From Cyclobacteriaceae bacterium (lineage in GTDB: Bacteria > Bacteroidota > Bacteroidia > Cytophagales > Cyclobacteriaceae): a stretch of DNA of 64,000 nt. A model generated the notes under the pieces. It did not search any database and was not told the DNA's origin. It saw only the letters and a list, made by a program, of their open reading frames with translations. Shown here piece after piece: positions 16,558 through 26,160 of the stretch (position 1 is the stretch's first letter; the number at the start of each line of letters is the position of its first letter). The DNA lies in NCBI GenBank assembly GCA_019638255.1, contig JAHBUD010000001.1, forward strand, positions 1,364,001 to 1,428,000. The letters run 5' to 3'. Position numbers and translations under genes: made by a program.

Positions 16558-17511
16558 ATGATTAAACAGAAACATCATTATGTCCCTAAGGTTTATTTAA
16601 ATGAGTTCTCAAAGAATAGGTTAGGACATTTCTTTGCAGCCGGACCCAAACCGAATTTTTTAAAGACAATAAATCCAAGGCATGCCGAACAAGTGTGCTA
16701 CGTAGATAACTTTTATACCTTAAAAGAAAGGACTAAAGAACAATCGAAAGTAAACGACATAGACTTTTTAGAAAAAAAAGCATTTGACTATGAAAAGAGA
16801 TTATTGCCAAGAATAATAAGTAAACTAAAGCATAGAAATGTTTACTTGAATAAAAGTTACTTTGACAGCTTAATTGACATCTACTTAAATTTAAAGCAAA
16901 GGAATCTTTTCTATCGACATAGTTTTGAAAATGAAGACTTTTCAAAATTGACAGATAAAGAAATTAATCGAATGCTTCACTTAAAGCCTTGGATTGAAGA
17001 AATGTCCGGACAGAATTTCGACAATTTTATGGGTAAAATCAAGGAGCAAATACTTCAAGACAAAGATTTGCCTGCTGAATTACATAAAAAGATACTAATT
17101 GAGACTGCAAAGGGAGCAAATGATGCAATCAATAATGCTAAGGACGTTTTGAAGAAAATGACTCTCTTTGTTTTTGAACCCTTAAATAACTCAGACTACT
17201 TTATAACTTCCGACAATCCAGGGTTCACATTATTAGGGGATAAAGTCTTTAACACAAACTTTGGACGTTTTGACTCAATTGGCTTTCCAATAAACTCAAA
17301 ACAGATATTACTCTTAAAAGGACTTAGTAATCAAAACTCGTTAGAAATTCACAAACGAATTAACTTCATAAAACTTGGGACAAAAGGTGTTGATTTAATG
17401 AATTACTGCACAATATTTAACTCAAATGAATATGTGTTTTGTGAGAGTAAAAAATATCTGACAGACATAATAAATAGATTTGAGAATGAGCACGGCACAC
17501 CACACCAGTAG
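16558..17511 (+). CDS. DUF4238 domain protein
   Basis: A 317-residue protein with the DUF4238 hallmarks: KQKHHYVPKVYLNEFS at the N terminus and FITSDNPGF in the second half, within a generally basic, AT-rich coding sequence. No signal peptide or membrane segment is seen. The molecular function of DUF4238 proteins is unknown; they recur in accessory regions. It starts 20 nt after element H, so it looks like the last cassette cargo, but the trailing element and partner boundary are missing. Confidence 0.8.
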   Translation: MIKQKHHYVPKVYLNEFSKNRLGHFFAAGPKPNFLKTINPRHAEQVCYVDNFYTLKERTKEQSKVNDIDFLEKKAFDYEKRLLPRIISKLKHRNVYLNKSYFDSLIDIYLNLKQRNLFYRHSFENEDFSKLTDKEINRMLHLKPWIEEMSGQNFDNFMGKIKEQILQDKDLPAELHKKILIETAKGANDAINNAKDVLKKMTLFVFEPLNNSDYFITSDNPGFTLLGDKVFNTNFGRFDSIGFPINSKQILLLKGLSNQNSLEIHKRINFIKLGTKGVDLMNYCTIFNSNEYVFCESKKYLTDIINRFENEHGTPHQ

Positions 17512-17610
17512 CTGTTGCGCAACCTCGGAATCAAAATAGAATTTGGAGGCACTCTCGTTGGATAAGGCTTTCAGATTTGGAGTAGATCACATAAGTAGAC
17601 CTGGGTTAAA

Positions 17611-17979
17611 CTACCCAAACTGCTTTTCGCCCACCAGGTTTTCATCAATCACCTGTTTAAATACATGCTTGGGTAGCGCACCCGGCTGCATGGCAGGCTG
17701 ACCGTTTACCGGTATAAATAAAAAGGTTGGAATGCTACGAATACCAAATACCGCGGATAATTCCTGTTCGGCTTCGGTATCTACTTTATAGATTACAATT
17801 TTTCCTTCGTATTCTTTACCAAGTTCTTCCAGAATGGGCGCCACCATTTTGCAAGGCCCACACCAATCCGCATAAAAGTCGATAATAGCAGGTAAGGTGC
17901 CTTTATAACTCCATTCCTTGTCGGTTTCGTAGTTGAAAACCTTGTTTTTAAATTCTTCGGTAGTCAGTTTAATGGTCAT
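17611..17979 (-). CDS. trxA: Thioredoxin
   Basis: From the internal ATG at 17979 the protein is 122 residues and starts MTIKLTTEEF; the frame extends to 18042 but the additional 21 residues look non-native. The redox motif WCGPC is at 39-43 and the cis-proline lies in RSIPTFLFI. It reduces disulfides in cytoplasmic proteins. It stands alone, between the end of the cassette array and a LytTR regulator gene on the same strand. Confidence 0.9.
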   Translation of the reverse strand: MTIKLTTEEFKNKVFNYETDKEWSYKGTLPAIIDFYADWCGPCKMVAPILEELGKEYEGKIVIYKVDTEAEQELSAVFGIRSIPTFLFIPVNGQPAMQPGALPKHVFKQVIDENLVGEKQFG

Positions 17980-18067
17980 GATAATTGTATTAATAATGCA
18001 AAGGTGGCAAGAATAACACGTTTGTACTGTGACATTGGTCACGAAGGAGGTACATCAACAAACGAAA

Positions 18068-18772
18068 TCAGCCTTCTATAACCCGAAGCAAATCTTTCCG
18101 GTAATTACGGCCAATGGGTAATGTTTCGTTCTTGATGTGCACCATATTGCCTTCAATGGATTTTACCCGCGACACCTGAACGATGTATGATTTATGAATC
18201 TGCAAAAAATCATCAACAGGAAGTTTGCTTAGCACGGATTGCAGTGTACTGTACGTAATTAGTTTTTGATCTTCTGTTACTATGCGCACGTAATCTTTCA
18301 GGCTTTGTACGTAAAAAATTTCCTGTGGCTGCACGGGCACAATTTTTTTGTCCACTTTAATCCATAGCGTGTTGGTATCGCCTCTTTCTGTTTTGTTAAC
18401 AGGCGATTCCGGGGGGTTAGGTTGTGAAGGTGTGGCTTTATTCACAGCCTTTAAAAACCGTGGAAAGGCAATGGGCTTTACCAAATAATCGAGTACATCC
18501 AATTCAAAACTTTCTACGGCAAAATCGCGGTAGGCGGTAGTGATAATTATCTGTGGCTTAACTTTTAAATTTCTGAGTAAGTCCAACCCATTTAACAAAG
18601 GCATATTGATATCCAGAAATACGATATCAACGTTATGTTGTTGAAGAAAGGTGAAAGCTTCCATTGAATCGGTAAACCGGGCTACCAGTTCTGTATTCTT
18701 AATCTGACTGAGATAGGTTTCCAGTATTTCAATGGCAAGGGGTTCGTCATCTACAATCGCACACCGTATCAT
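18068..18772 (-). CDS. LytTR-family response regulator
   Basis: A 234-residue regulator with an N-terminal receiver domain: acidic pocket D8-D9-E10, phosphoacceptor D54 in FLDINMP, and the KPI loop near residue 103. A Q- and P-rich linker (about 120-135) leads to a LytTR DNA-binding domain, recognisable by IFYVQSLKDYVRIVT and FLQIHKSYIV. It overlaps the upstream kinase gene by four bases, so the two are translationally coupled. Likely targets are envelope or polysaccharide genes, but nothing here identifies them. Confidence 0.92.
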   Translation of the reverse strand: MIRCAIVDDEPLAIEILETYLSQIKNTELVARFTDSMEAFTFLQQHNVDIVFLDINMPLLNGLDLLRNLKVKPQIIITTAYRDFAVESFELDVLDYLVKPIAFPRFLKAVNKATPSQPNPPESPVNKTERGDTNTLWIKVDKKIVPVQPQEIFYVQSLKDYVRIVTEDQKLITYSTLQSVLSKLPVDDFLQIHKSYIVQVSRVKSIEGNMVHIKNETLPIGRNYRKDLLRVIEG

Positions 18773-19875
18773 GCCAGGGGTATTTGAAGGTTAACTTCAA
18801 AAAAATCGCCAGTATTGGTCGTTTCTAGTTTGTAGGTTGTTTCGTACAACAATTGCAGTCTGCGTTGCGCATTCTTTAACCCGAGGCCCCCTTTCTGTGC
18901 GGATGATTTATTTCCTTTGGAATAAGGATTACGTGTGAACAACGTAATGCGGTGATCTTCTACAGCCAGTGTGATGGTGATGGTTTTTTCCAGGCCCTTA
19001 GCTGTAGCATGCTTGAAACAATTTTCAATAAAAGGTAAAAAGATTAACGGAGGCACCCGCTTTTCGTCTGGTGCTCCTTTCACTTTAAAGTCAACGTTCA
19101 TTTTGCTCCCAAAGCGCAACGATTCCAGTTCGATGTAATTTTGAATGTGTTTAATCTCTTTCTCAAGACTAATATAAGCTCCTTCAGCTTCATACAAACT
19201 GTAGCTCATCAACTCCGAAAGTTTTAGTAACATTTCCGGAGCCAAGTCCGATTTTTTCAATGCCAGGGCATACAGGTTGTTAAGCGTGTTGAAAAAGAAG
19301 TGCGGATGAATTTGTGATTTTAGCAGGGATAATTCCGTTTGTAATTTTTCTTTTTCAATGGCATCAGCTTTTTGTTTCTCCAGTAAAAAATCTTTTGAAA
19401 GTTTGATCCCGCTGGTGAGCCCCACAATGCTTACAAGATAAAATGCCTTATACAGGTAATTGTTCCAGGTAAAGGATGCCATGGCTTCATACGTTTTTGG
19501 GCAGATGGGTGTATCCACGCACGCTTCCAGTAAAAGCAGGTTAAAGGCATTCAGCGTGAGGATAAGCCCGACCACCATGGCTGCATAGGTGAAAATTTTA
19601 CCCGAATTATAGTACCGGGGGAGAAGCCAATAGAGATTGATGTAGCAACAGGCCAGAATGAATGGTGTGCGTAGGGCAAAGTTATAAAGTGTGATGTGCC
19701 AGTCGTGTTCTATATAGGTTATGTAAGCGGCATTGAGTAAAAACACCAGTGCCCAAAACAGAATGTGATAAGCCGTTCGGTTGGTCAGTAGTTTTGAGAT
19801 CCAGGTTATGGATTCACCCCGGGTTAGCAATTGTGGCGCTGTTGGTGCCGGAAGGGTGGTTGATAATGTTGACAT
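18769..19875 (-). CDS. LytS/YehU-type sensor histidine kinase
   Basis: 368 residues. Four membrane helices lie in about 34-160, then a coiled linker (FLLEKQKADAIEKEKLQTE). The His_kinase domain follows with SQIHPHFFFNTLNNL, phosphoacceptor His192. The C-terminal ATPase part has FIENCFKHA and the GLGLKNAQRRL glycine box. No periplasmic sensor domain is present, so the stimulus is probably sensed in the membrane. It is transcribed first in the pair with the LytTR regulator. Confidence 0.92.
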   Translation of the reverse strand: MSTLSTTLPAPTAPQLLTRGESITWISKLLTNRTAYHILFWALVFLLNAAYITYIEHDWHITLYNFALRTPFILACCYINLYWLLPRYYNSGKIFTYAAMVVGLILTLNAFNLLLLEACVDTPICPKTYEAMASFTWNNYLYKAFYLVSIVGLTSGIKLSKDFLLEKQKADAIEKEKLQTELSLLKSQIHPHFFFNTLNNLYALALKKSDLAPEMLLKLSELMSYSLYEAEGAYISLEKEIKHIQNYIELESLRFGSKMNVDFKVKGAPDEKRVPPLIFLPFIENCFKHATAKGLEKTITITLAVEDHRITLFTRNPYSKGNKSSAQKGGLGLKNAQRRLQLLYETTYKLETTNTGDFFEVNLQIPLA

Positions 19876-20088
19876 ACTTACAAGTTTGCTTTTATGCCTT
19901 GAGTAACCAAGAAAATTAGCGGATCGGCATGGCTTGCACGACCAACAACATAAACCAGCTGACGAACGTAGTTCATCTGATTTTGCTGTTGAGCCGGAAA
20001 ATCAAGCGGGACAGCTAATTAATTATTCCCTGTCACGAATACGTGACTACTTGGGTTTCGATTTTAACAAATCTAACGCAAATCAACA

Positions 20089-20859
20089 ATGAAAAATGCT
20101 ATCCTGGCCTTGCTGCTGGTTACTTTGGTTTACGCAGTTTCGGCCCAACAAAAGAAAATACTTATTGTTTCCACAAATGTTGATTCGGTGGGTAACAGCG
20201 GAAGCGGAACCTACCTGATGGAGATTGCCTACCCGTTTCAGCATTTTACCAACAGCGGTTATGAAGTGGATATTGTAACACCTAGGGGAGGTAAAGCCGC
20301 CATTTATCACGTTGGTAAAAAAGCCGATGAGTTGGCACAGATCGAAAAGAATGAACTTTTTATTCAAAGAACAAAAAACACGCTCGCTCCCGATCAAATT
20401 AAAACGTCTGATTATGCAGCTATTTTTTATCCCGGGGGACACGGACAATATTTTGATGTAATCGATGATGAGCGCATAGCCACACTGGCTGCAGGTATTT
20501 ATGAGCGTAACGGAGTATTGGGTACCGCGGGCCATGGTGCAGCTTCTTTGATTAACATCCGGTTGAGTAACTGCGAATTCCTAGTTAAGGGAAAAACCAT
20601 CACGTGTTTTCCGCATTGGGCCGAACTTCAATTCATGAATATATCTCAATACGGAAAGTTGCTTCCTTTTGATATGGAAGAAGTATTGGCGCGCAGGGGC
20701 GCTAATCTGATTGTGTGCTCAAAAGACAATCGTTCGAATAAAGAGCTCACCCATGTGGTGGATGCAACGAACAGAATCGTTACAGGTGCGTTTGCAACGT
20801 CAGCGCAATGGGTAGCGGAGCTGATGGTTGAATTGATTAAAGCGAGCAATAGGAAATAA
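20089..20859 (+). CDS. DJ-1/PfpI-family protein lacking the nucleophile cysteine
   Basis: 256 residues with a signal peptide (to about SAQ20) and a DJ-1/PfpI fold: ILIVSTN, YEVDIVTPRGG, IFYPGGHGQ. The nucleophile elbow reads A147-G148-H149-G150, where active members have A-V-C-H-G; the paralogue encoded at 26161 retains the cysteine. The protein is therefore probably not a glyoxalase or amidase. It is first in a tight cluster (next start 7 nt after the stop) with an NTF2-like protein, a TonB-type receptor and a YeiH-family exporter. Secretion suggests a periplasmic role. Confidence 0.8.
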   Translation: MKNAILALLLVTLVYAVSAQQKKILIVSTNVDSVGNSGSGTYLMEIAYPFQHFTNSGYEVDIVTPRGGKAAIYHVGKKADELAQIEKNELFIQRTKNTLAPDQIKTSDYAAIFYPGGHGQYFDVIDDERIATLAAGIYERNGVLGTAGHGAASLINIRLSNCEFLVKGKTITCFPHWAELQFMNISQYGKLLPFDMEEVLARRGANLIVCSKDNRSNKELTHVVDATNRIVTGAFATSAQWVAELMVELIKASNRK

Positions 20860-20866
20860 CAATCAG

Positions 20867-21283
20867 ATGAAACTATTGCTTACGCTTTTAGTAGTAGCCT
20901 TTGCAACAAATTCCTTTTCGCAAATAGCGAACGACAAGGAACTGATAACGGCAGTTGTGACCGATTACATCGAAGGCAGAAATAATGGCGAGATTGATCG
21001 GCTAACGAATGCTTTTCTTCCGACTGCTACCTTGAAAGGTGTTGATAAGGATAATAAATCCATCATCACAACATCAGCCGCTGAGTATGTTGCACGCCAC
21101 ACGCCTGGCAGAAAGCAAACCTGTAAAGCCGATATTGCCTTCATTGATCAATCGGGTAACATAGCCGTAGCAAAAGTTATCATTACGTACTCAACCCATG
21201 CATACCATGACTATCTCATACTCATGAGAGTTGACGGTAAATGGAGTATCTCCGATAAGATTTATTACAAGCAGGAATTTTAG
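20867..21283 (+). CDS. Secreted NTF2-like (lumazine-binding-type) protein
   Basis: 138 residues: signal peptide to about FSQ (residue 19), then a single NTF2-like domain of the Lumazine_bd_2/SnoaL-like kind. The pattern is VVTDYIEGRNNGEIDRLTNAF, TAEYVARHTPG-type helix, then the curved sheet ending VDGKWSISDKIYYK. The pocket could bind a small ligand; no catalytic residues are evident. It lies 7 nt after the DJ-1-like gene and 15-35 nt before the receptor gene, so co-transcription is likely. Confidence 0.75.
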   Translation: MKLLLTLLVVAFATNSFSQIANDKELITAVVTDYIEGRNNGEIDRLTNAFLPTATLKGVDKDNKSIITTSAAEYVARHTPGRKQTCKADIAFIDQSGNIAVAKVIITYSTHAYHDYLILMRVDGKWSISDKIYYKQEF

Positions 21284-21318
21284 TTGCGCTGGGTGATATG
21301 ATTAGAATAATTGAGGCC

Positions 21319-23712
21319 ATGAAAATTGTCGCAGCTTTTTTCTTTGTATTAGTTCTTTCAACAGCAGCCAATGCTCAACTATCAGGGCAAGTGGTTGATG
21401 TTAACCAGACCCCAATTCCATTTGCTAATATCCTGTTATTAAATCACCAGGATTCTTCCATGGTAAAAGGTGTGGTAACGGATTTGGAAGGGAAGTTTTC
21501 AATAGACGAAGCTCCATCTGGAGGATTTCTATTGACTGTGAGCATGGTTGGTTATCAAACCAAAACCATTTCGGTTGAAACTACCGCACTTTCTTTAAGC
21601 CCTATTGTTTTGACGGATGAGATTTATGCACTGGATGAAATTGTAGTGAAGGCAGATAGGCCATTGTTCGAGCAACGTATTGATAGATTGGTGGTGAACG
21701 TAGAGAATAGTCTTGTATCAACAGGCGGAACTGTGCTTGATGTGTTGGAGAAATCTCCGGGCATATCAGTTAACCGGCAGTCGGGCAGTATGAACATGAA
21801 TGGTAAGCAGGGCGTGCTGGTAATGATAAACGGGAAATTGCAACGCTTGCCTTTGAGTATGGTTGTGCAGCAGTTGGAAGGTATGGCGGCCAGTAATGTG
21901 GATAAGATTGAACTGATCACCAATCCGTCATCGCGTTATGATGCCGAAGGGGATGCTGGTATTATTAATATCATTACAAAGAAAAATACGGATTATGGAG
22001 TAAATGGAACGGTAACGGCAGGCATCGGCCAAGGAACCTATACAGGTTACTGGAAACCTTCCGGATCGTTTAATGTCAACTATAAAGCCAAGAATATTTC
22101 ACTGTACAGTAATTATTCCAACAACAGCGACAGGCGTTGGCAGCAATGGAATTATGAACGACAAGTGTATAACCCCGACCAATATTCACTTACTATTTCC
22201 GATCGGTACGTGCGTTGGCCCATTCAACGTGCCGATGTAGGGGCTGAGTGGACAATTCATAAGCAAACTTCTGTTAATGTGCTGGTATCGGGGTTTAGTA
22301 ATCTTTGGAAGATGGAAGCGCACAACAATTCTAGGGTTACGCAAGCCGGTATGGATTCCGCCCGCATTAAGCTTTATGATGTTGAAACCAATCATTGGAA
22401 GCACGGCATGACCAGCCTAAATGTTCGTCATGTTTTTAGTAATGGTGATGAGATTACCATGGATGCCGATTACCTGTATTACCACGACCATAATCCGAAT
22501 GATTTTGTTAATGATTATTCCGATCAGACCACAAATACTTCGTGGCAGGAGCAGGTACGCATTGGTAAGAAGACTCCTATTAACATGAGTGTTTTTAAAA
22601 TTGATTACATCAAACGGATAAGAAACTTAAAGCTTGAGGCTGGAGCAAAGTCAACTTTTTCACGCTTGCAGAATAGGGTTAGCCTTGAAACCCTTGAGGG
22701 AGAAGAGTGGGTGACTGATCCGCTGTTTACTCAGAATTATAAATTGAATGATGATGTACTGGCTCTGTACGCCAGCCTGAACGGTAAGGTAAGTACAAAG
22801 GGCCAATTTCAGTTTGGGTTGCGTGGAGAAAGTACCGATATGAAAATGAATACCAATCAGGAAGATCTTTTTCATCTTGACTTCTGGAGTATCTTCCCAT
22901 CAGCTTTTTATTCTCATCAAATTAACTCAAAAAGTTCGTGGCAACTGTCATACGGTAGAAGAATAACCCGGCCGGGCTATACCGATGTAGCTCCATTTGT
23001 AATTTTCATGGATCCGTTTACCTACTATTGGGGTAATCCGAAACTAAAGCCCACTATAAGCGATGGCTTTCATGCATCCTATGCTTACAACGACTTGTTG
23101 TTTACGGTGCGATACACCTATGATAGAAACGCCATTGTTCGAAATCAAAGTCGGTTTAATGAGGAAGATAGAAAGACGTACATATTCACCGATAATGTTG
23201 ACCGATTGCAACTGTATTCAATAGCAACAAGTTTGCCCTTTGCAGTTACTTCATGGTGGAAAGTTACTACGAACACGTTGTTTACGTATCAGCGAATTGA
23301 ACACTTGTATAATGATGTATCATTATCGCTTGAGCAATTTTCTGTTCGAATAAGTGCCAATCAAATTTTTTCATTGCCATCCAATTTTACATTTGAAATC
23401 TCGGGTGTTTATGTGGCACCCAGACGAATCGGGTTGAGTGTTTTAAAGAGCCAGGCTGATGTTTCGATAGGTGTTCAGAAGAAATTCCAAAACAATTCAA
23501 AACTCAGTGTAAACATCAACGACATTTTCTGGACAACTCCGGCAAGGTACTTGGTAAATGATCCGGTTTTAAATCAGTCTCAGCAAACAACCTACATCAA
23601 CGAGCCGCGCATAGTTAGGGTATCGTATACGTTCAACTTCGGGAATAAAGGAATGAAGGCATCTCGTAAGCGGGCAACCGCATCGGAGGCGGAACAGCAA
23701 CATGTTAACTGA
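21319..23712 (+). CDS. TonB-dependent receptor-like outer membrane barrel protein
   Basis: The frame opens at 21298, but the ATG at 21319 (MKIVAAFFFVLVL) gives a clean signal peptide. Residues 22-110 are a CarboxypepD_reg domain (LSGQVVDVNQTPIPFANILL). A plug-like region with ALDEIVVKADRP and the NPSSRYDAEGDAGIINI pattern follows, then a long beta-barrel ending in a basic tail after VSYTFNFGNK. Members of this OMP_b-brl_3 group may transport small nutrients or metal complexes. It sits in the 20089-24661 cluster, and its stop lies 22 nt before the likely start of the YeiH-family gene. Confidence 0.85.
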   Translation: MKIVAAFFFVLVLSTAANAQLSGQVVDVNQTPIPFANILLLNHQDSSMVKGVVTDLEGKFSIDEAPSGGFLLTVSMVGYQTKTISVETTALSLSPIVLTDEIYALDEIVVKADRPLFEQRIDRLVVNVENSLVSTGGTVLDVLEKSPGISVNRQSGSMNMNGKQGVLVMINGKLQRLPLSMVVQQLEGMAASNVDKIELITNPSSRYDAEGDAGIINIITKKNTDYGVNGTVTAGIGQGTYTGYWKPSGSFNVNYKAKNISLYSNYSNNSDRRWQQWNYERQVYNPDQYSLTISDRYVRWPIQRADVGAEWTIHKQTSVNVLVSGFSNLWKMEAHNNSRVTQAGMDSARIKLYDVETNHWKHGMTSLNVRHVFSNGDEITMDADYLYYHDHNPNDFVNDYSDQTTNTSWQEQVRIGKKTPINMSVFKIDYIKRIRNLKLEAGAKSTFSRLQNRVSLETLEGEEWVTDPLFTQNYKLNDDVLALYASLNGKVSTKGQFQFGLRGESTDMKMNTNQEDLFHLDFWSIFPSAFYSHQINSKSSWQLSYGRRITRPGYTDVAPFVIFMDPFTYYWGNPKLKPTISDGFHASYAYNDLLFTVRYTYDRNAIVRNQSRFNEEDRKTYIFTDNVDRLQLYSIATSLPFAVTSWWKVTTNTLFTYQRIEHLYNDVSLSLEQFSVRISANQIFSLPSNFTFEISGVYVAPRRIGLSVLKSQADVSIGVQKKFQNNSKLSVNINDIFWTTPARYLVNDPVLNQSQQTTYINEPRIVRVSYTFNFGNKGMKASRKRATASEAEQQHVN

Positions 23713-23734
23713 TGATGGTTTAAAAATAGTTTAC

Positions 23735-24661
23735 ATGAAACCATCGTATATAAAAGCACTTTTTGTCATTGTTTTAATTGTGTTGTTGGCAGCAGAATTG
23801 GCGCCTGTGTGGGGATTAATGGCCGGTTTGATTTTCTCAGTGCTTTGGGGTTCACCATTCCAGAATGCTTCTCTCTCCAAACTTCATAAACCCCTTTTGC
23901 AATTTGCTGTTGTTGGCCTTGGTTTCGGAATGGATATTCATGAAGTCTTTCGTATCGGGGCGGAGGGCTTGCGGATAACCTTGATAACATTAGTAGCAAC
24001 GCTGGCGTTGGGCATTTTGCTGGCGCGCTGGCTTAAGCTTGATTCAAAAATTGCATTGTTAATTTCATCTGGAACGGCCATTTGCGGTGGTAGTGCCATT
24101 GCTGCATTGTCGCCTGTGGTGGGAGCAAAAGGCAGAGACATGAGCGTGGCATTGGGTGTAGTGTTTATCCTTAATGCCTTGGCATTACTCTTCTTTCCGG
24201 TTATCGGCAGATGGCTTGCGTTAACGGAAGTGCAGTTTGCGTGGTGGTCGGCCATAGCCATACACGACACCAGTTCAGTAGTGGGCGCGGCTGCCCAGTT
24301 TGGCGATACCAGCCTTGCACTGGCGACCACCATTAAGCTTACCCGCGCACTGTGGATCGTTCCCTTCACCTTGGCTGTAGCCCAGTTCTATCCGGCACAC
24401 GAGCAAAAAACTTCTTTTCCTTATTTCATTGTGTGGTTCATGATCGCGGCCATCGTCAATACATTGCTTCCCGACATTCAACCCATCACCACTTTCATCA
24501 CCGCACTTTCAAAGAGTTCATTTACAGTTGTACTATTTTTAATCGGTGTGGGTGTTAATAAAATTGCGTTGCGGGAGATGGGCCTGGTGCCCATGATTTA
24601 CGGTGTGCTCCTATGGATTATAATCATTTGCGGTTCATTGGGATTGATCTATTTTATGTAA
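23735..24661 (+). CDS. YeiH-family (UPF0324) putative sulfate exporter
   Basis: From the ATG at 23735 (MKPSYIKALF) the protein has 308 residues and about ten membrane helices. The upstream ATG at 23702 overlaps the receptor gene and precedes a non-hydrophobic stretch, so I prefer the later one. Family patterns are visible: GLGFGM around residue 60, SSGTAICGGSAIAA, VVGAKGRDMSVALG, and AIHDTSSVVGAA. These proteins are annotated as putative sulfate exporters on limited evidence. It closes the four-gene cluster. Confidence 0.85.
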   Translation: MKPSYIKALFVIVLIVLLAAELAPVWGLMAGLIFSVLWGSPFQNASLSKLHKPLLQFAVVGLGFGMDIHEVFRIGAEGLRITLITLVATLALGILLARWLKLDSKIALLISSGTAICGGSAIAALSPVVGAKGRDMSVALGVVFILNALALLFFPVIGRWLALTEVQFAWWSAIAIHDTSSVVGAAAQFGDTSLALATTIKLTRALWIVPFTLAVAQFYPAHEQKTSFPYFIVWFMIAAIVNTLLPDIQPITTFITALSKSSFTVVLFLIGVGVNKIALREMGLVPMIYGVLLWIIIICGSLGLIYFM

Positions 24662-25035
24662 CACGAAAGTTTTGCCCGGTTTATTAACCGTGAAATTCTA
24701 CCCCTGTCTCAATGAACTGGTGATAGTTTTTTAGAATGCAACCATAGGCTCAAAACCCATTGCGAACATGACCTGCTCCTACTTTGATAAAGCCGGAAAT
24801 GAAGTTTTTCCACAAAATGGTGTGGCAGAAGCTGGACTACATGCATCGTAATCCAGTTAGCGGCAAATGGAAATTGGCGGATGATTTTACAAAGTATCCA
24901 CACTCGAGTGCGGGGTATTACGAATTGGGAGTAAGTGGAAAATTTGATGAGGTGCACTATAGAGATCTACAATTGCACAGCGCATTTGGCATTGCCATAG
25001 CCGCACAATGCATCATTTGAATTAATTTGCACCCG
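24662..25035 (+). pseudogene. Intergenic stretch with a C-terminal relic of a Y1 (REP-associated) transposase
   Basis: In this 374 nt gap, bases from about 24800 to 24960 encode QKLDYMHRNPVSGKWKLADD followed by KYPHSSAGYYELG on the + strand. This is the typical C-terminal end of REP-associated tyrosine (IS200-like) transposases. The catalytic HUH and tyrosine parts are missing. A frame from 24784 is open to 25020 but ends in unrelated residues. I see no terminal hairpins; nothing else is recognisable in the gap. Confidence 0.65.
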
Positions 25036-26079
25036 ATGAGTCCATATCATATCATTTTGGTTGTCATAAGTGGATTGGGAGTTATCCATGGCATATTTCT
25101 AGCCTTGTTTCTGTGGGGTTATAAGAAAGGGAATTCGCTCTCCAACAAATTACTAAGTGGCCTTCTAATTATTCTATCCTTCAGGGTTGGGAAATCGGTA
25201 CTTCTGGAATTCACCGATAGCATTGACATCAAAATCATTTTTGTAGGACTTAGTACTATCATGGCTATTGGCCCGCTGTATTACTTCTTTGTACTCTCCT
25301 GCACACGTAAATCGTTTCGACTGACTCCGAAACACTTTCTCCACTTTATCCCAGCGGTAATAGGCTTGGTAATTGGGTTACAATTGGAAGCGCACCACAC
25401 GAAGACTTTGCCGCTAGGAATTTTTGTAACACTTTTTATTTCCTACTACCTACATTTTCTTATTTACCTGTTGTTTAGTTATTGGTATGTGCTTCAGCAA
25501 AAAATGGTGGGTCTTAGCGTGGATACCTTTGTATTGTTACGTCTGTTCTTTTACGGGCTTCTCATCATTTGGGGGGTATATGTACTTAACCTCTTTGACG
25601 ATGTTATCCCGTATGTGGTTGGGCCTATTCTCTATTCAGTTGTAGCCTATGTCATAAGCTTTATTGTCATTAGCAAGGGGTACATTCCAAAGATCGACCA
25701 TAGCAAATACAAAACAAACCCCATCTCGGATGACCAAAGTGATCATATCTATGCCAAAACATTAAAACTCGTGGTGGATGAGAGGCAATTCCAAAACACC
25801 AGCCTTACCCTGAAATCATTAAGTGAATCGCTACATGTAAGCCCGCAGGTGCTGTCGCAGGTGATCAATCAAAAAAGTGGTAAGAACTTCAACAGTTTTG
25901 TGAATGCTTTCAGAATTGAGGAGTCAAAACGCTTGCTCCACCGGGAGGAATTCAAAAACCAAACCATCGCTTCCATTGCTTTTGATGTAGGCTTTAACAG
26001 CCTTTCCAGCTTCAACACGGCTTTTAAAAGGGAAACAGGCGAAACCCCCATGGCTTACCGCAAGCAACTGTCAAAATGA
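25036..26079 (+). CDS. AraC-family regulator with an N-terminal membrane domain
   Basis: From ATG 25036 (MSPYHIILVVI) the protein has 347 residues; an in-frame TTG at 25027 is less likely. Seven or so membrane helices occupy residues 5-215, followed by a short linker. A C-terminal AraC double HTH begins near 235, with SLKSLSESLHVSPQVLSQVINQ and IASIAFDVGFNSLSSFNTAFKRETG. This is a membrane-bound one-component sensor of the kind common in Bacteroidota. Its gene precedes the 26161 DJ-1-family gene by 81 nt in the same direction, so that gene is the likely target or partner. Confidence 0.88.
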   Translation: MSPYHIILVVISGLGVIHGIFLALFLWGYKKGNSLSNKLLSGLLIILSFRVGKSVLLEFTDSIDIKIIFVGLSTIMAIGPLYYFFVLSCTRKSFRLTPKHFLHFIPAVIGLVIGLQLEAHHTKTLPLGIFVTLFISYYLHFLIYLLFSYWYVLQQKMVGLSVDTFVLLRLFFYGLLIIWGVYVLNLFDDVIPYVVGPILYSVVAYVISFIVISKGYIPKIDHSKYKTNPISDDQSDHIYAKTLKLVVDERQFQNTSLTLKSLSESLHVSPQVLSQVINQKSGKNFNSFVNAFRIEESKRLLHREEFKNQTIASIAFDVGFNSLSSFNTAFKRETGETPMAYRKQLSK

Positions 26080-26160
26080 TCTTTTTCCATTTCGAAATGA
26101 TCATTTGAGGAGTCTTTGTCATACCGTAGCCCCACTTTTGCCCCACAAACAAACAAAGTT

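Noticed and set aside
17512..17530. GTTGCGCAAC after the DUF4238 gene as a cassette boundary
   Set aside because: It is a short palindrome without the element's stems, and it does not mirror the start at 16529.
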